Shown in pieces: positions 13,523 through 22,145 of a DNA stretch of 25,227 bases. The notes under the pieces are model-generated. The model was not told the DNA's origin. It saw nothing but the letters and a program-made list of their open reading frames with translations, and did no database searches. Source of the DNA: Methylacidiphilum caldifontis (GTDB lineage: Bacteria; Verrucomicrobiota; Verrucomicrobiia; Methylacidiphilales; CAMAQI01). Location: positions 1-25,227 of the forward strand of contig CAMAQI010000014.1 in NCBI GenBank assembly GCA_945860255.1. The letters run 5' to 3'. Made by a program: the position numbers and the translations under genes. Within the stretch, counting starts at the first letter, position 1. Every line of letters begins with the position of its first letter.

Positions 13523-16405
13523 ATGTCATCACTATCTTGTATTCGGGTTCGAGGGGCACGAACGCATAATCTGAAGAATGTCTCGGTCGATATTCCTCGG
13601 GAAAAGTTGATCGTGATCACCGGCCCCAGTGGCTCAGGGAAATCCTCGCTCGCTTTCGATACGCTTTATGCCGAGGGGCAGCGACGCTATGTCGAAAGTC
13701 TCTCGACGTATGCGAGACAGTTTTTAGACCGCTTCGAAAAACCGGAGGTGGAATCGATCGATGGACTTTCCCCTGCGATTGCGATTGAGCAGCGAACGAC
13801 CTCAGGGAGTCCCCGTTCAACGATCGCAACAACGACGGAGCTCTACGATTTCTTGCGGCTGCTCTTTACTCATTTAGGAGTTCCTCATCACCCTAAAAGC
13901 GGAAAGCCACTTCAACGCTTTACGACGCAAAAAATTGTCGATGCTTTGTTGACGTTACCGGAAGGAACGCCGCTTCATATTTTCGCTCCGTTGATTCAGA
14001 AAGAGAAAGGGGAGTTTCGCGATGTTTTTGAGCGGATGCGTCGCGATGGTTATATTCGAGGCCGTGTCGATGGAGAGATTGTCGAAGTGGAGGAGATCAA
14101 AGGACTCGACCGAACGAAAACCCATACGATTGAGGCGTTGATCGATCGACTGAAGGTCAAGGTCGATCTTCGAGGGCGTGTGACCGATTCTGTCGAGACC
14201 GCATTAAAGGTCGGAAAAGGGGTGATCTTAATTTTAGAGGGGATGCCCAGTGAGAAACATCGGGAGTGGATGGCAAGTACGCAGAATTTTGATCCCGAGA
14301 GCGGCTATCGTTTCGGAGAACTGACCCCGGGGCATTTCTCTTTTAATAACCCGAAAGGGGCCTGCCCCCGTTGTCATGGATTGGGAGCGGAGGAGTTTGT
14401 TGACCCGGAGTTATTAATTGATGATCCGACCTCCGCTTTGGAGTCGATGCCGATCGCTCCGTGGCGAAAGGCGACTCCGGCGTTGCAAAGTCATTACCTC
14501 GATCAAGTCCGAGTAGTGGCGACTCATTGTGGGGAATCGATGGAGAAGGCGTGGCAGAGTTGTAGCGATCGCTTTAAGAAAATGATGCTTATGGGAAGCG
14601 GGGAGGAGGAGCTCGATTTTTCGATTAGTCGTAAAGGGGAGACGGTGATCATTCGTAAACCGTTTGAAGGGGTCATCGCTCAGTTGGAACGGATGGTTCA
14701 CGAATCGGAGAGTGAGACCTCAAAGAAAAAGCTGAATGCCTATTTAGGGGATCGCACCTGTTCCGTTTGTCAAGGGGCACGACTTAAGGAGGAGGTTCTT
14801 TCTGTGCGCATCGAATCCAAGGGATTTAAAGGGCTTAATATTTATCAATTTACTCAGCTAACAATTGATGAGGCGATGGGATGGATCGATGGACTGACCC
14901 TTTCAGGAACGCATCAGAAAATTATTCAAGATGTTCTGAGAGAGATTCGATCCCGTCTCGTTTTTTTGAAAGAGTTGGGATTAGGCTATTTGAACTTAAA
15001 TCGTCAAAGCAACACCCTTTCGGGGGGGGAATCTCAACGGATTCGCCTAGCGACTCAGATCGGCTCTCGATTGACGGGGGTTCTCTATATTCTCGATGAG
15101 CCAAGCATTGGGCTTCATCAGCGAGATCACGAGCGCCTGATGAAAAATTTAATGGAGCTTCGCGATTTGGGGAACACCGTCATCGTCGTGGAGCATGATG
15201 AAGAGACGATGCGTGCCGCCGATTATCTTTTAGATATGGGGCCGGTCGCCGGTTCACGGGGAGGTCATCTAGTGGCACACGGGACGTTGGCGGAGATTCT
15301 TCACAATCCAAAGTCGGTGACAGGACGGTTTTTAACAGGGGAAGATCGGATTGCAGTTCCGAAAATTCGTCGCAAAACCGAGCAGGGGTGGATTCATCTG
15401 CGTGGGGCACGGGAGCATAATTTAAAAAATATTAATGTCTCTTTCCCATTGGGAATCATGACCTGTGTGACAGGGGTGAGCGGCTCTGGAAAAAGTACGT
15501 TAATCAATGATGTTTTTTGTAAAGGGCTCTGTCGCCAGCTTTATCGCAGTGGTGATAAACCGGGTGAACATGATCGAATAGATGGAGTTGAATTTATCGA
15601 GAAAGTGGTCGTGGTCGATCAATCGCCGATTGGACGATCCCCCCGATCGAATCCGGTCACCTATACAGGGGCTTTTAATGCGATCCGCGATCTTTTTGCT
15701 CAGCTGCCGACGGCAAAGGTAAGAGGCTACGGGGCGAGTCGTTTTAGTTATAATGTCAAAGGGGGTCGATGTGAGCATTGTGAAGGGGATGGACTTCTTA
15801 AAGTGGAGATGAATTTTCTCCCTCCCGTCTATGTCCCCTGCGAGGTTTGTCAGGCGAAACGCTATAATCGGGAGACCTTAGAGATCACCTATAAAGGCTG
15901 TAATATCTCAGAGATTTTAGAAATGACCGTCGATGATGCACTTCACTTTTTTAGAAGTGTTCCCCAAGTCGTTGATAAAATCGAATCATTGGCTCAAGTC
16001 GGGCTCGGTTACCTAAAGTTAGGACAGCCCGCCACAACTCTTTCCGGGGGAGAATCGCAGCGGATTAAGCTCGCCGCAGAGCTCTCCAAAAGAGCCACCC
16101 CTCGAACGATCTATATCATGGATGAGCCGACGACGGGACTGCATTTTGTCGATATCCAGATACTGCTTCAGGTATTTCATAAACTCTGTCAGGCCGGCAG
16201 CACATTGATTGTAATTGAGCATCAACTGGATGTGATTAAGTCGGCCGATTATATTATCGATATGGGACCCGAGGGGGGGAATGGCGGCGGCGAGATTGTA
16301 ATTAGTGGGACTCCTGAAGAGGTGGCGAAACATCCGCAGAGCCACACGGGAAAATATTTAGCAAAAGCACTCATCGAGAAAAAGAAGAGAGAGTCCTCAA
16401 TTTAA
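13523..16405 (+). CDS. uvrA: Excinuclease ABC subunit A (UvrA)
   Basis: DNA-damage recognition ATPase of nucleotide excision repair, working with UvrB and UvrC (neither in this window). At 960 aa it has full length. Two ABC ATPase modules are visible: Walker A GPSGSGKSSLAF near residue 33 and GVSGSGKSTLIND near 653, with signature LSGGESQRIRLA and LSGGESQRIKLA, and Walker B YILDEPSIGLH and YIMDEPTTGLH. Zinc-finger cysteine pairs occur as CPRCHG with CSVCQG in module 1 and CEHCEG with CEVCQ in module 2. The family N-terminal segment IRVRGARTHNLKNVSVDIPR begins right after the ATG. The gene is bounded on both sides by copies of a 144-bp inverted repeat. Confidence 0.98.
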   Translation: MSSLSCIRVRGARTHNLKNVSVDIPREKLIVITGPSGSGKSSLAFDTLYAEGQRRYVESLSTYARQFLDRFEKPEVESIDGLSPAIAIEQRTTSGSPRSTIATTTELYDFLRLLFTHLGVPHHPKSGKPLQRFTTQKIVDALLTLPEGTPLHIFAPLIQKEKGEFRDVFERMRRDGYIRGRVDGEIVEVEEIKGLDRTKTHTIEALIDRLKVKVDLRGRVTDSVETALKVGKGVILILEGMPSEKHREWMASTQNFDPESGYRFGELTPGHFSFNNPKGACPRCHGLGAEEFVDPELLIDDPTSALESMPIAPWRKATPALQSHYLDQVRVVATHCGESMEKAWQSCSDRFKKMMLMGSGEEELDFSISRKGETVIIRKPFEGVIAQLERMVHESESETSKKKLNAYLGDRTCSVCQGARLKEEVLSVRIESKGFKGLNIYQFTQLTIDEAMGWIDGLTLSGTHQKIIQDVLREIRSRLVFLKELGLGYLNLNRQSNTLSGGESQRIRLATQIGSRLTGVLYILDEPSIGLHQRDHERLMKNLMELRDLGNTVIVVEHDEETMRAADYLLDMGPVAGSRGGHLVAHGTLAEILHNPKSVTGRFLTGEDRIAVPKIRRKTEQGWIHLRGAREHNLKNINVSFPLGIMTCVTGVSGSGKSTLINDVFCKGLCRQLYRSGDKPGEHDRIDGVEFIEKVVVVDQSPIGRSPRSNPVTYTGAFNAIRDLFAQLPTAKVRGYGASRFSYNVKGGRCEHCEGDGLLKVEMNFLPPVYVPCEVCQAKRYNRETLEITYKGCNISEILEMTVDDALHFFRSVPQVVDKIESLAQVGLGYLKLGQPATTLSGGESQRIKLAAELSKRATPRTIYIMDEPTTGLHFVDIQILLQVFHKLCQAGSTLIVIEHQLDVIKSADYIIDMGPEGGNGGGEIVISGTPEEVAKHPQSHTGKYLAKALIEKKKRESSI

Positions 16406-16406
16406 A

Positions 16407-16549
16407 ATGACTTTAAAACTTGGCGATTTCTGCCCCGTACTCTTTGTCGGGGTTGAATTTATGTTGCTCCCCTTCCACCCTCCGAGCTAAAATTACAACC
16501 AGCTCCGCTGTTAGTGGTTAATCGTTTTCACGATCCTTTTGGCGGTTAA
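16407..16549 (-). repeat. 144-bp inverted repeat, copy 2 (right of uvrA)
   Basis: Opposite-orientation copy of 13296-13439, beginning one base after the uvrA stop codon. It carries the same internal hairpins. The CCCCG...CGGGG stem at 16433-16452, followed by TTGAATTT, may serve as a weak terminator for uvrA. The two copies are 2,967 bp apart and enclose only uvrA. Confidence 0.92.
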
Positions 16550-16588
16550 AATTTGTTCCTTCCCATCAGCCCGACAGTCTACGCTTAG

Positions 16589-16614
16589 TCCGCCGTAGTT
16601 TTGACGAAGGTGGA
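16589..16614. repeat. Small hairpin of the TCCGCCGTAG...GAAGG type
   Basis: TCCGCC (16589-16594) pairs with GGTGGA (16609-16614) using one G-T wobble, with inner CGT/ACG pairing. It resembles short dispersed hairpins of the form TCCGCC...GGCGGA that I know from environmental genomes (from memory). Only one clear copy is in this window. Confidence 0.45.
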
Positions 16615-16659
16615 TCAGCCGATTAGCCTCTCTTTCTTTTCTTGGCAAAAGGGGATCGG

Positions 16660-16674
16660 TTTCTACGGTAGAAA
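16660..16674. promoter_or_regulatory. 15-bp palindrome upstream of the helicase gene
   Basis: TTTCTAC-G-GTAGAAA is a perfect 7-1-7 palindrome ending 9 bp before the ATG of the uvrD/pcrA-type gene. The position fits an operator, for example of an SOS-type repressor, but it does not match the LexA boxes I know, and no copy was seen before uvrA. Confidence 0.4.
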
Positions 16675-16683
16675 TTAGTTATT

Positions 16684-18645
16684 ATGGATATCGACTATCA
16701 ACTCAACCGTCCCCAGCGGGTTCCGACGCGAATCATTGATTATGCCAAGGAACTCAATGAAGATCAGTACCAGGCGGTGACCGCTCCCGCGGCCCCCGTT
16801 TTGGTCATTGCGGGGGCGGGGAGTGGTAAAACGCGTACCTTAACCTATCGCGTCGCTTACTTGATGGAAAATGGGGTGGAGCCGGAGAATATTCTTCTTT
16901 TAACGTTCACGAATAAAGCGGCAAAGGAGATGCTCCATCGGGTGACCACCCTTTTGCCCCATGATATCTCGAATCTTTGGGGCGGTACTTTTCATCATGT
17001 TTGTAATCGGCTCCTGCGTCGACATGCCGAGCTGATTGGCTATCAGCGGGATTACACGATTCTCGATCGGGATGACGCCAAGGATTGTTTGGAGTCGGCG
17101 ATGCAAGATTTGGGTCTTGATCCTAAAGACAAAGAACGACCTCGTGCCGATGTGATGCTGGATATTTTTAGTTTCGCTTCGAATACCGCTCAGCTCATTG
17201 AAAAGGTCGTGACCGAAAAATATCCCTATTTTGTTGTCGAGACTCAATTGATTCAGCAAGTCGGAGTTGCTTATCAGTTGAAGAAAAAAGAGCAGAATGT
17301 CATGGATTATGACGATCTCCTCACGCAAACCTTGCTGCTTTTGAACTCCAATCCTGAGATTCGCGAGCGCTATCAAATGCAATTTCAGCACGTTCTCGTC
17401 GATGAGTATCAGGATACGAATAAGATTCAGTCTGAATTCATCGATTTATTGGCCGGCTATCATCGTCAGGTGATGGCGGTGGGGGATGATGCGCAGAGTA
17501 TCTACTCTTGGCGAGGGGCCGACTTTCAAAATATTCTCACTTTTCCAGAGCGTTATCCGGGAACGCAGATGGTGAAGATCGAGTTAAACTACCGCAGTAC
17601 CCCGGAAATTCTTGAGCTTGCGAATCTTACGATCTCGAATAATCGCCAACAGTTTTCAAAAACCTTGCGCTCGGGACGAAGGGCAGGGCACCACGCCAAA
17701 CCGGCACTGGTTGCCCTCGATAACTCCAATATGCAGGCGGAGTTTATTCGTCAACGAATCATGGAGCTTCATGAGGAAGGGATCGATTTGAATGAGATCG
17801 CCGTTCTCTATCGCTCTCACTTTCATGCGATGGAGCTTCAATTTGAGCTGACGCGACGGGGGATCCCTTTTCAGATCACCAGTGGACTTCGTTTTTTTGA
17901 ACAAGCCCACGTGAAAGATGTTTGTGCTTTTCTCAAGCTCGCAGTGAATCCGAAGGATGAGGTGGCCTTTAAGCGTATTGTCGGATTGCTTCCAGGGATT
18001 GGAGCAAAAACAGCTCACAAACTTTGGCAGGAGTTTTCTTTAGGGAAATCGTTAGAGGGGATGAAGGTCCCGACGAAATCGATCGAGGCATGGAAACAAT
18101 TTGCCGCCTTACGAGAGCAGATTCTTCTCCCTGAGAATCAAGGAGCCTCTTCTCAAATTGGAATTGTTCTGGAGGGCTATTACGAAGATTATATGAAGGC
18201 GAAGTTTAGTAATTATTCCTCACGTAAAGAGGATCTTGGCCAACTTCAGATTTTTGCTCAACAATTTGAAAAGACTGAGGATTTTCTTGCCGAGCTTTCC
18301 CTCCAGACCAACTTAGAGGCGGGAGAGGATACGAAAAAGAACGAGGAGGGACCGCAAATCCGCTTGAGTACGGTTCATCAAGCTAAAGGATTGGAATGGA
18401 AAGTTGTTTTCGTGATGATGTTATGCGATGGATTATTTCCCTCTTCAAAAGCGATTGAAAATGGAGAAGGGGAAGAGGAGGAGCGCCGCCTTTTTTATGT
18501 TGCCGTGACTCGTGCTAAAGATGAACTTTATCTTACCCACCCTGAGTGGAGAACGGGAACTCATGCCAACAGTTTTTTCCAAAAACAATCCCGTTTTATC
18601 GATGAACTCCCCTCCGACACTTATGTCCGTTGGCGGATCAAATAA
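16684..18645 (+). CDS. UvrD/PcrA/Rep-type 3'-5' DNA helicase
   Basis: Superfamily 1A ATP-dependent DNA helicase acting in repair or replication restart. At 653 aa it is nearer to Rep-size proteins than to E. coli UvrD (720 aa). Motifs in order: Q-motif region LNEDQYQAV, Walker A AGAGSGKT (43-50), LLTFTNKAAKEM (motif Ia), GGTFHHVCNRLL, VDEYQDTN (about 239, Walker B), DDAQSIYSWRGAD (motif III), LNYRSTPEIL (motif IV), VHQAKGLEWKVVFV (motif V) and FYVAVTRAKDEL (motif VI). The C-terminal tail after motif VI is short. It lies 278 bp downstream of uvrA, separated by inverted-repeat copy 2, and reads in the same direction. The pairing with uvrA fits DNA repair, but which of the Rep, PcrA and UvrD types it is cannot be decided from the sequence alone. 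Confidence 0.94.
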   Translation: MDIDYQLNRPQRVPTRIIDYAKELNEDQYQAVTAPAAPVLVIAGAGSGKTRTLTYRVAYLMENGVEPENILLLTFTNKAAKEMLHRVTTLLPHDISNLWGGTFHHVCNRLLRRHAELIGYQRDYTILDRDDAKDCLESAMQDLGLDPKDKERPRADVMLDIFSFASNTAQLIEKVVTEKYPYFVVETQLIQQVGVAYQLKKKEQNVMDYDDLLTQTLLLLNSNPEIRERYQMQFQHVLVDEYQDTNKIQSEFIDLLAGYHRQVMAVGDDAQSIYSWRGADFQNILTFPERYPGTQMVKIELNYRSTPEILELANLTISNNRQQFSKTLRSGRRAGHHAKPALVALDNSNMQAEFIRQRIMELHEEGIDLNEIAVLYRSHFHAMELQFELTRRGIPFQITSGLRFFEQAHVKDVCAFLKLAVNPKDEVAFKRIVGLLPGIGAKTAHKLWQEFSLGKSLEGMKVPTKSIEAWKQFAALREQILLPENQGASSQIGIVLEGYYEDYMKAKFSNYSSRKEDLGQLQIFAQQFEKTEDFLAELSLQTNLEAGEDTKKNEEGPQIRLSTVHQAKGLEWKVVFVMMLCDGLFPSSKAIENGEGEEEERRLFYVAVTRAKDELYLTHPEWRTGTHANSFFQKQSRFIDELPSDTYVRWRIK

Positions 18646-18710
18646 TTAATTCTGCTTCTTTCCCGTTAGAAGAGAAAATAAAAATTTCCTGCTTCCCTAA
18701 GAGCAACTGT

Positions 18711-18725
18711 CCCCATGGAATGGGG
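18711..18725. repeat. CCCCAT-GGA-ATGGGG hairpin
   Basis: Perfect 6-bp stem with a 3-base loop immediately before repeat R2. The equivalent place before R1 (13083-13097) has a degenerate hairpin with a GAA loop and different stem bases. No T-run follows, so it is not a clear terminator of the helicase gene. Confidence 0.55.
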
Positions 18726-18908
18726 AATGGCACACTTGTGAGGCGGATTTTTTGCATCGATTAACAGGATGTTCAGGATAAAGACAAATATAAATTGTTT
18801 TTGAATTTATCCTTCCCATCCTCCCTATCGATGCAAAAATTGCCTTTTTCATAACTATTTGATTAAAAGTTATTTATATATTTTAGGAAGTTTACTTCAC
18901 TAGGAGGA
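18725..18908 (+). repeat. Intergenic repeat R2 with 91-bp palindromic core
   Basis: Direct, diverged copy of R1 (13097-13267), sharing both ends. Its core is a palindrome with perfect 13-bp arms TTTTTGCATCGAT (18749-18761) and its complement (18827-18839). Weaker pairing continues inside (GGATAAA with TTTATCC). It fills most of the 297-bp gap between the convergent helicase and cheX genes. The T-tract precedes and the A-tract follows the stem on both strands, which is the reverse of an intrinsic terminator. Confidence 0.72.
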
Positions 18909-18942
18909 GATTTCTTTATTCCACTGGAAATGGGATGGAAAC

Positions 18943-19407
18943 TTAATTGTTAAGTTGCATGACATCCAGAGAAATGATCACAAAACAGGCATAACCTTTC
19001 CAGTGAATCGGAATGACAAAAGAGGACTCCTTTTGGTAGAGAGTCTCGAGATTAATCCGCCCGTTTTGAAGATGGGGGGGAGAGATCATAAAACCACTGC
19101 CTAGATCCTCACGTGCATTTCCCGCAATCGTATTGGCAATTTCGCCAACGATATCGGAGAGAAGTTCCTCATCATTGGAGATCTCTCCAATTTGAGAGAG
19201 AAGAATTTCGAGCATCTCTCTTTTCGCCGTGAAATAAACACAACCCCGTTGGCTTCCTGAGATTCCGATCGAGGCGGTAAAATCTCCGTGAATTTGGCTG
19301 GCATCAATTTCGTAAGGAGTTCCGATCTCGGGAGTGGCTCCCGTTACACTTGAGAAGTAATTTTGCGTTCCTTTAATAAAGGTTTTAAGGTTTTTTTCTT
19401 CGATCAT
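18943..19407 (-). CDS. CheX-type CheY-P phosphatase
   Basis: 154-aa protein of the CheC/CheX/FliY phosphatase family, CheX type. The signature helix is visible as DIVGEIANTIAGNARE, with E89 and N92 forming the ExxN pair that dephosphorylates CheY-P in this family. Beta-strand segments such as GDFTASIGISGSQRGCVYF precede it. The ATG at 19407 overlaps the stop of the receiver gene (ATGA) and is preceded by a strong GGAGG (19412-19416). Cytoplasmic; predicted to switch off the co-encoded receiver. Last gene of a leftward three-gene operon. Confidence 0.85.
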   Translation of the reverse strand: MIEEKNLKTFIKGTQNYFSSVTGATPEIGTPYEIDASQIHGDFTASIGISGSQRGCVYFTAKREMLEILLSQIGEISNDEELLSDIVGEIANTIAGNAREDLGSGFMISPPHLQNGRINLETLYQKESSFVIPIHWKGYACFVIISLDVMQLNN

Positions 19408-19766
19408 AGATCCTCCAAGAGGTCATTTAAGGCCTCATTTACGTCATCTTCAGTAAACGGTTTAAGTAAAAATCCTTGTGCACCGCGCTTGACTGCTTCG
19501 ACAGCGGTTCCCTTATCAGCCAGAGCGGTAATCACGAGAATACGAGTTGAGGGTTTTATTTTAATCATCGACTCAATACAGGTCAGGCCATCCATTTCTG
19601 GCATGGTGATATCCATGGTCACTACATCAATCGGGGAATTTTTAAATATTTTGAGCGCAAGGGCGCCATTTTGTGCCGTTTGAATTGATTCGAAAAACTG
19701 ACTCTTCATGGTTCGTTCAATCGCTCTGCGAATCACGACGGAGTCATCGACGATCAGTAGTTTCAT
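19404..19766 (-). CDS. Single-domain CheY-like response regulator
   Basis: 120-aa receiver domain with no output domain. All catalytic positions are present: D7 and D8 in LIVDDS, phosphoacceptor D52 in VVTMDITMPEMDG, T80 in LVITALAD and K102 in FLLKPF. Translationally coupled on both sides: its ATG overlaps the kinase stop and its stop overlaps the cheX start. Probably phosphorylated from the HPt histidine of the upstream kinase and dephosphorylated by the CheX protein. Its target (flagellar, pilus or enzyme) is not encoded in this window. Confidence 0.93.
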   Translation of the reverse strand: MKLLIVDDSVVIRRAIERTMKSQFFESIQTAQNGALALKIFKNSPIDVVTMDITMPEMDGLTCIESMIKIKPSTRILVITALADKGTAVEAVKRGAQGFLLKPFTEDDVNEALNDLLEDL

Positions 19767-21973
19767 ACGGGAATCTCCATGATGAATTCACAGAATTCCC
19801 CTTTTTCATAGTTTACAAAAAGATTGCCGCCGATTTTAGTGATAATTTCATTGGAGACGACATCAAGACCGACCCCTCTTCCCGAAAGTGTGTTGGGTTC
19901 CGCCTGGGTTGAAAATCCGGAGTGAAAAATGTAAGGAACGATCGCTTCGTTAGAAAGGTTTTGACTCTCCTCCGGAGTCATAAAGCCCTTACGAATACAA
20001 ATCGAACGAATTCGTTCGATATCAAGTCCTTGGCCGTCATCACGAAATGAAATATGAAGATGGCCCGGGGTCTCGGCGGGAGAGCAGGAGAGCAAAAGTG
20101 TCGCAATCGAATTTTTATGTTTTTTGATTCGCTCTTCTTCGCTTTCAATTCCATAAGCAAAAGAGTTCCTGATGAGTTGAGTCACGACATCTCGAATTGA
20201 GGAGAGATGCTTCTGAGGAATCGCTTTTTGATCGAATCCTTGAAACTCAACACGAGCCTTTTTACCCGTTTGAAGTTGGAGCGTGGAAAGGAGTTTATGG
20301 ATTCCCGATTGCAGGGGATCCTGAATCGGTTCGAGGGCGACGACAGGAGTCGTGCTTTTCATCTCGGTTAATTTTTTGGAGAGATCTTCGATCTCATCGA
20401 GAGCCGCTTTCATCTCTGATTTTTGAAGGACAATGCCAAGAAAATCTTCACCCGATAGTTTTACTGCCGTTTTTAACTTTTGAATCTTACTTTCAATTTC
20501 GTGGCTGAGATTGACGAAATAGTCGAGACCGATAGCTCCTGCTGTTCCTTTAATGATATGGATTTTTCTGAAGAGAGAGTCGAGGCGCTGTCTGAGCATG
20601 GCGTCTTGAGCGATCCCGAGCGTTACGCCGACAAAGTCCTCAGCCTTGAGCTCTTGGTTCATTTCATCGAGAGATTGACGGGTCGATTGAGTAAAGGATT
20701 GGAGTGCGCCGCTCTCCACATGGAGAATGGCAAAAAGAAGTTCAAATTGACGCTCTTTTTTCTTTTCAGATTCATGGAGCTGTCGTGTCAGTTGCGCCTG
20801 CTTCGTCGTATCTCGAACGGTAATAAAAACACGATGGACAGTTCGATCAGGGTTTAAGATTCTTCGAAAGGAAAACTCGAAGAATTTAGTGATGAAGCCG
20901 CCCTTAGGATCTGAGAAATTGACCTCAATTTCATTGAGGGGATTAACCGTGATGAGTGCCTTTTCTTTTTTCGTTGGATCAAACATCATCTCCATGTAAT
21001 CACGGCTGATTCGATACATTTTTTCGGGAAGGAGACGCTGCAAGATTCCGATAAAACTCATTCCTTCGAGATCATCAATTTGGAACATCGTTTTGAGTTC
21101 TGTCGTATATTGAGACCCGATTTTGTACTCAGGATTAATCAGGAATAGTCCCTGTTTAATGGAGCTAAACATCAATCCCGTTTCTGCCTGTGCCTGCCGA
21201 ATCTTATTATTCGCATCTTCGAGATCGAGATTTGTTTTTTCTAGGTTTTCAGCAATCGATAAAACAGTTTTATCTGTCTTTTTGATCTTGGTGAGGAAAT
21301 CATAAATAATATAAGAGAAATTCAAGATAATTAATGCGAGTGCGATCGCTTGAATTGTCCGCATCCGTTGAGTGGCTTCCGCTGAATTGCTTTCCAGTTC
21401 AACGGTTAAATTATTCATCTCTTTCAAGAGCGGGATATTTTTTTCTTTCGCATATTGGATTGCGGCCGTAAGGGATTCAATCGGAACCTCTCCCGTACTC
21501 AAGAGAATCGGCTTGAGAAACTCTTTGTACGGATCCCAAATCAAAGTTGCATTTTCAAGTGAGGCCAATCCCTTTTCGGTTGTAATCTTTTTGAGTAAAA
21601 CAGGCTTATTGGAGGCGTTCATGGCAGTTCCGCCAATTTTAAAGGCGGTGAGGGTTCCATCAAAAAGTTCGTAGGTTTTGTTGAAATCCTTAATGATTGC
21701 CTCGGTCGGCAGGAATTGACTTTGAAAATCTTGAATTAAATAGAGTTCCTTGACCATTTTTTGAGAAAGCATTCGTTGTCGACCAGCAAGATTGATCGCC
21801 TGACCATCATTTTGAAGCTGGTAGGAGGTATAATAATTTAAAATTAACACCCCCACATCGAGAGCAATAAAGAGCGCAATGGCAAAGATCACCTCTTTAT
21901 ATTTTGAAAAGAAGGAGTGACCTTGTAGATCATGGAGCATTTCGGAGTGGGTTTTAACAGGGCCTTCGTTCAT
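19763..21973 (-). CDS. Membrane CheA-like kinase with PilJ/NarX-type sensor and HPt domain
   Basis: 736-aa hybrid sensor. A transmembrane helix (about residues 28-49) is followed by the P-box motif NLAGRQRMLSQKM (61-73) typical of PilJ/NarX-type extracytoplasmic sensors, then a helical region and a second membrane helix (about 207-227). A coiled coil (about 232-265), a PAS-like domain (about 266-395) and an HPt domain with H472 in HIIKGTAGAIG follow. The C-terminus is a CheA-type ATPase: N603 in LIRNSFAYGIES, DDGQGLD (645-651), FHSGFST and GRGVGLDVV (698-706). It stops there: there is no HisKA domain and no C-terminal CheW-like coupling domain, which CheA needs to join receptor arrays. It also lacks a HAMP domain. 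It heads the operon with CheY and CheX. No Shine-Dalgarno was seen before the ATG. Confidence 0.88.
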   Translation of the reverse strand: MNEGPVKTHSEMLHDLQGHSFFSKYKEVIFAIALFIALDVGVLILNYYTSYQLQNDGQAINLAGRQRMLSQKMVKELYLIQDFQSQFLPTEAIIKDFNKTYELFDGTLTAFKIGGTAMNASNKPVLLKKITTEKGLASLENATLIWDPYKEFLKPILLSTGEVPIESLTAAIQYAKEKNIPLLKEMNNLTVELESNSAEATQRMRTIQAIALALIILNFSYIIYDFLTKIKKTDKTVLSIAENLEKTNLDLEDANNKIRQAQAETGLMFSSIKQGLFLINPEYKIGSQYTTELKTMFQIDDLEGMSFIGILQRLLPEKMYRISRDYMEMMFDPTKKEKALITVNPLNEIEVNFSDPKGGFITKFFEFSFRRILNPDRTVHRVFITVRDTTKQAQLTRQLHESEKKKERQFELLFAILHVESGALQSFTQSTRQSLDEMNQELKAEDFVGVTLGIAQDAMLRQRLDSLFRKIHIIKGTAGAIGLDYFVNLSHEIESKIQKLKTAVKLSGEDFLGIVLQKSEMKAALDEIEDLSKKLTEMKSTTPVVALEPIQDPLQSGIHKLLSTLQLQTGKKARVEFQGFDQKAIPQKHLSSIRDVVTQLIRNSFAYGIESEEERIKKHKNSIATLLLSCSPAETPGHLHISFRDDGQGLDIERIRSICIRKGFMTPEESQNLSNEAIVPYIFHSGFSTQAEPNTLSGRGVGLDVVSNEIITKIGGNLFVNYEKGEFCEFIMEIPV

Positions 21974-22145
21974 GGAATTGACTTTTTTAAAGGGGAGATG
22001 GATAGTTTAGATGGCTTTTAGGTAACATTTTCATGAATAAATCAGTAAAAAGCAATAATTGTGCCGAAAAATCCCTTTTTAAACTTAATTTCGATCCTAC
22101 CGATGATACCACAACCAAGGGAGTTTTGGTTCCGGCTTGTTCGGT

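Noticed and set aside
13296..16549. Complete composite transposon carrying uvrA
   Set aside because: No transposase, no terminal inverted repeats within each copy and no evident target duplication; only the flanking repeats are supported.
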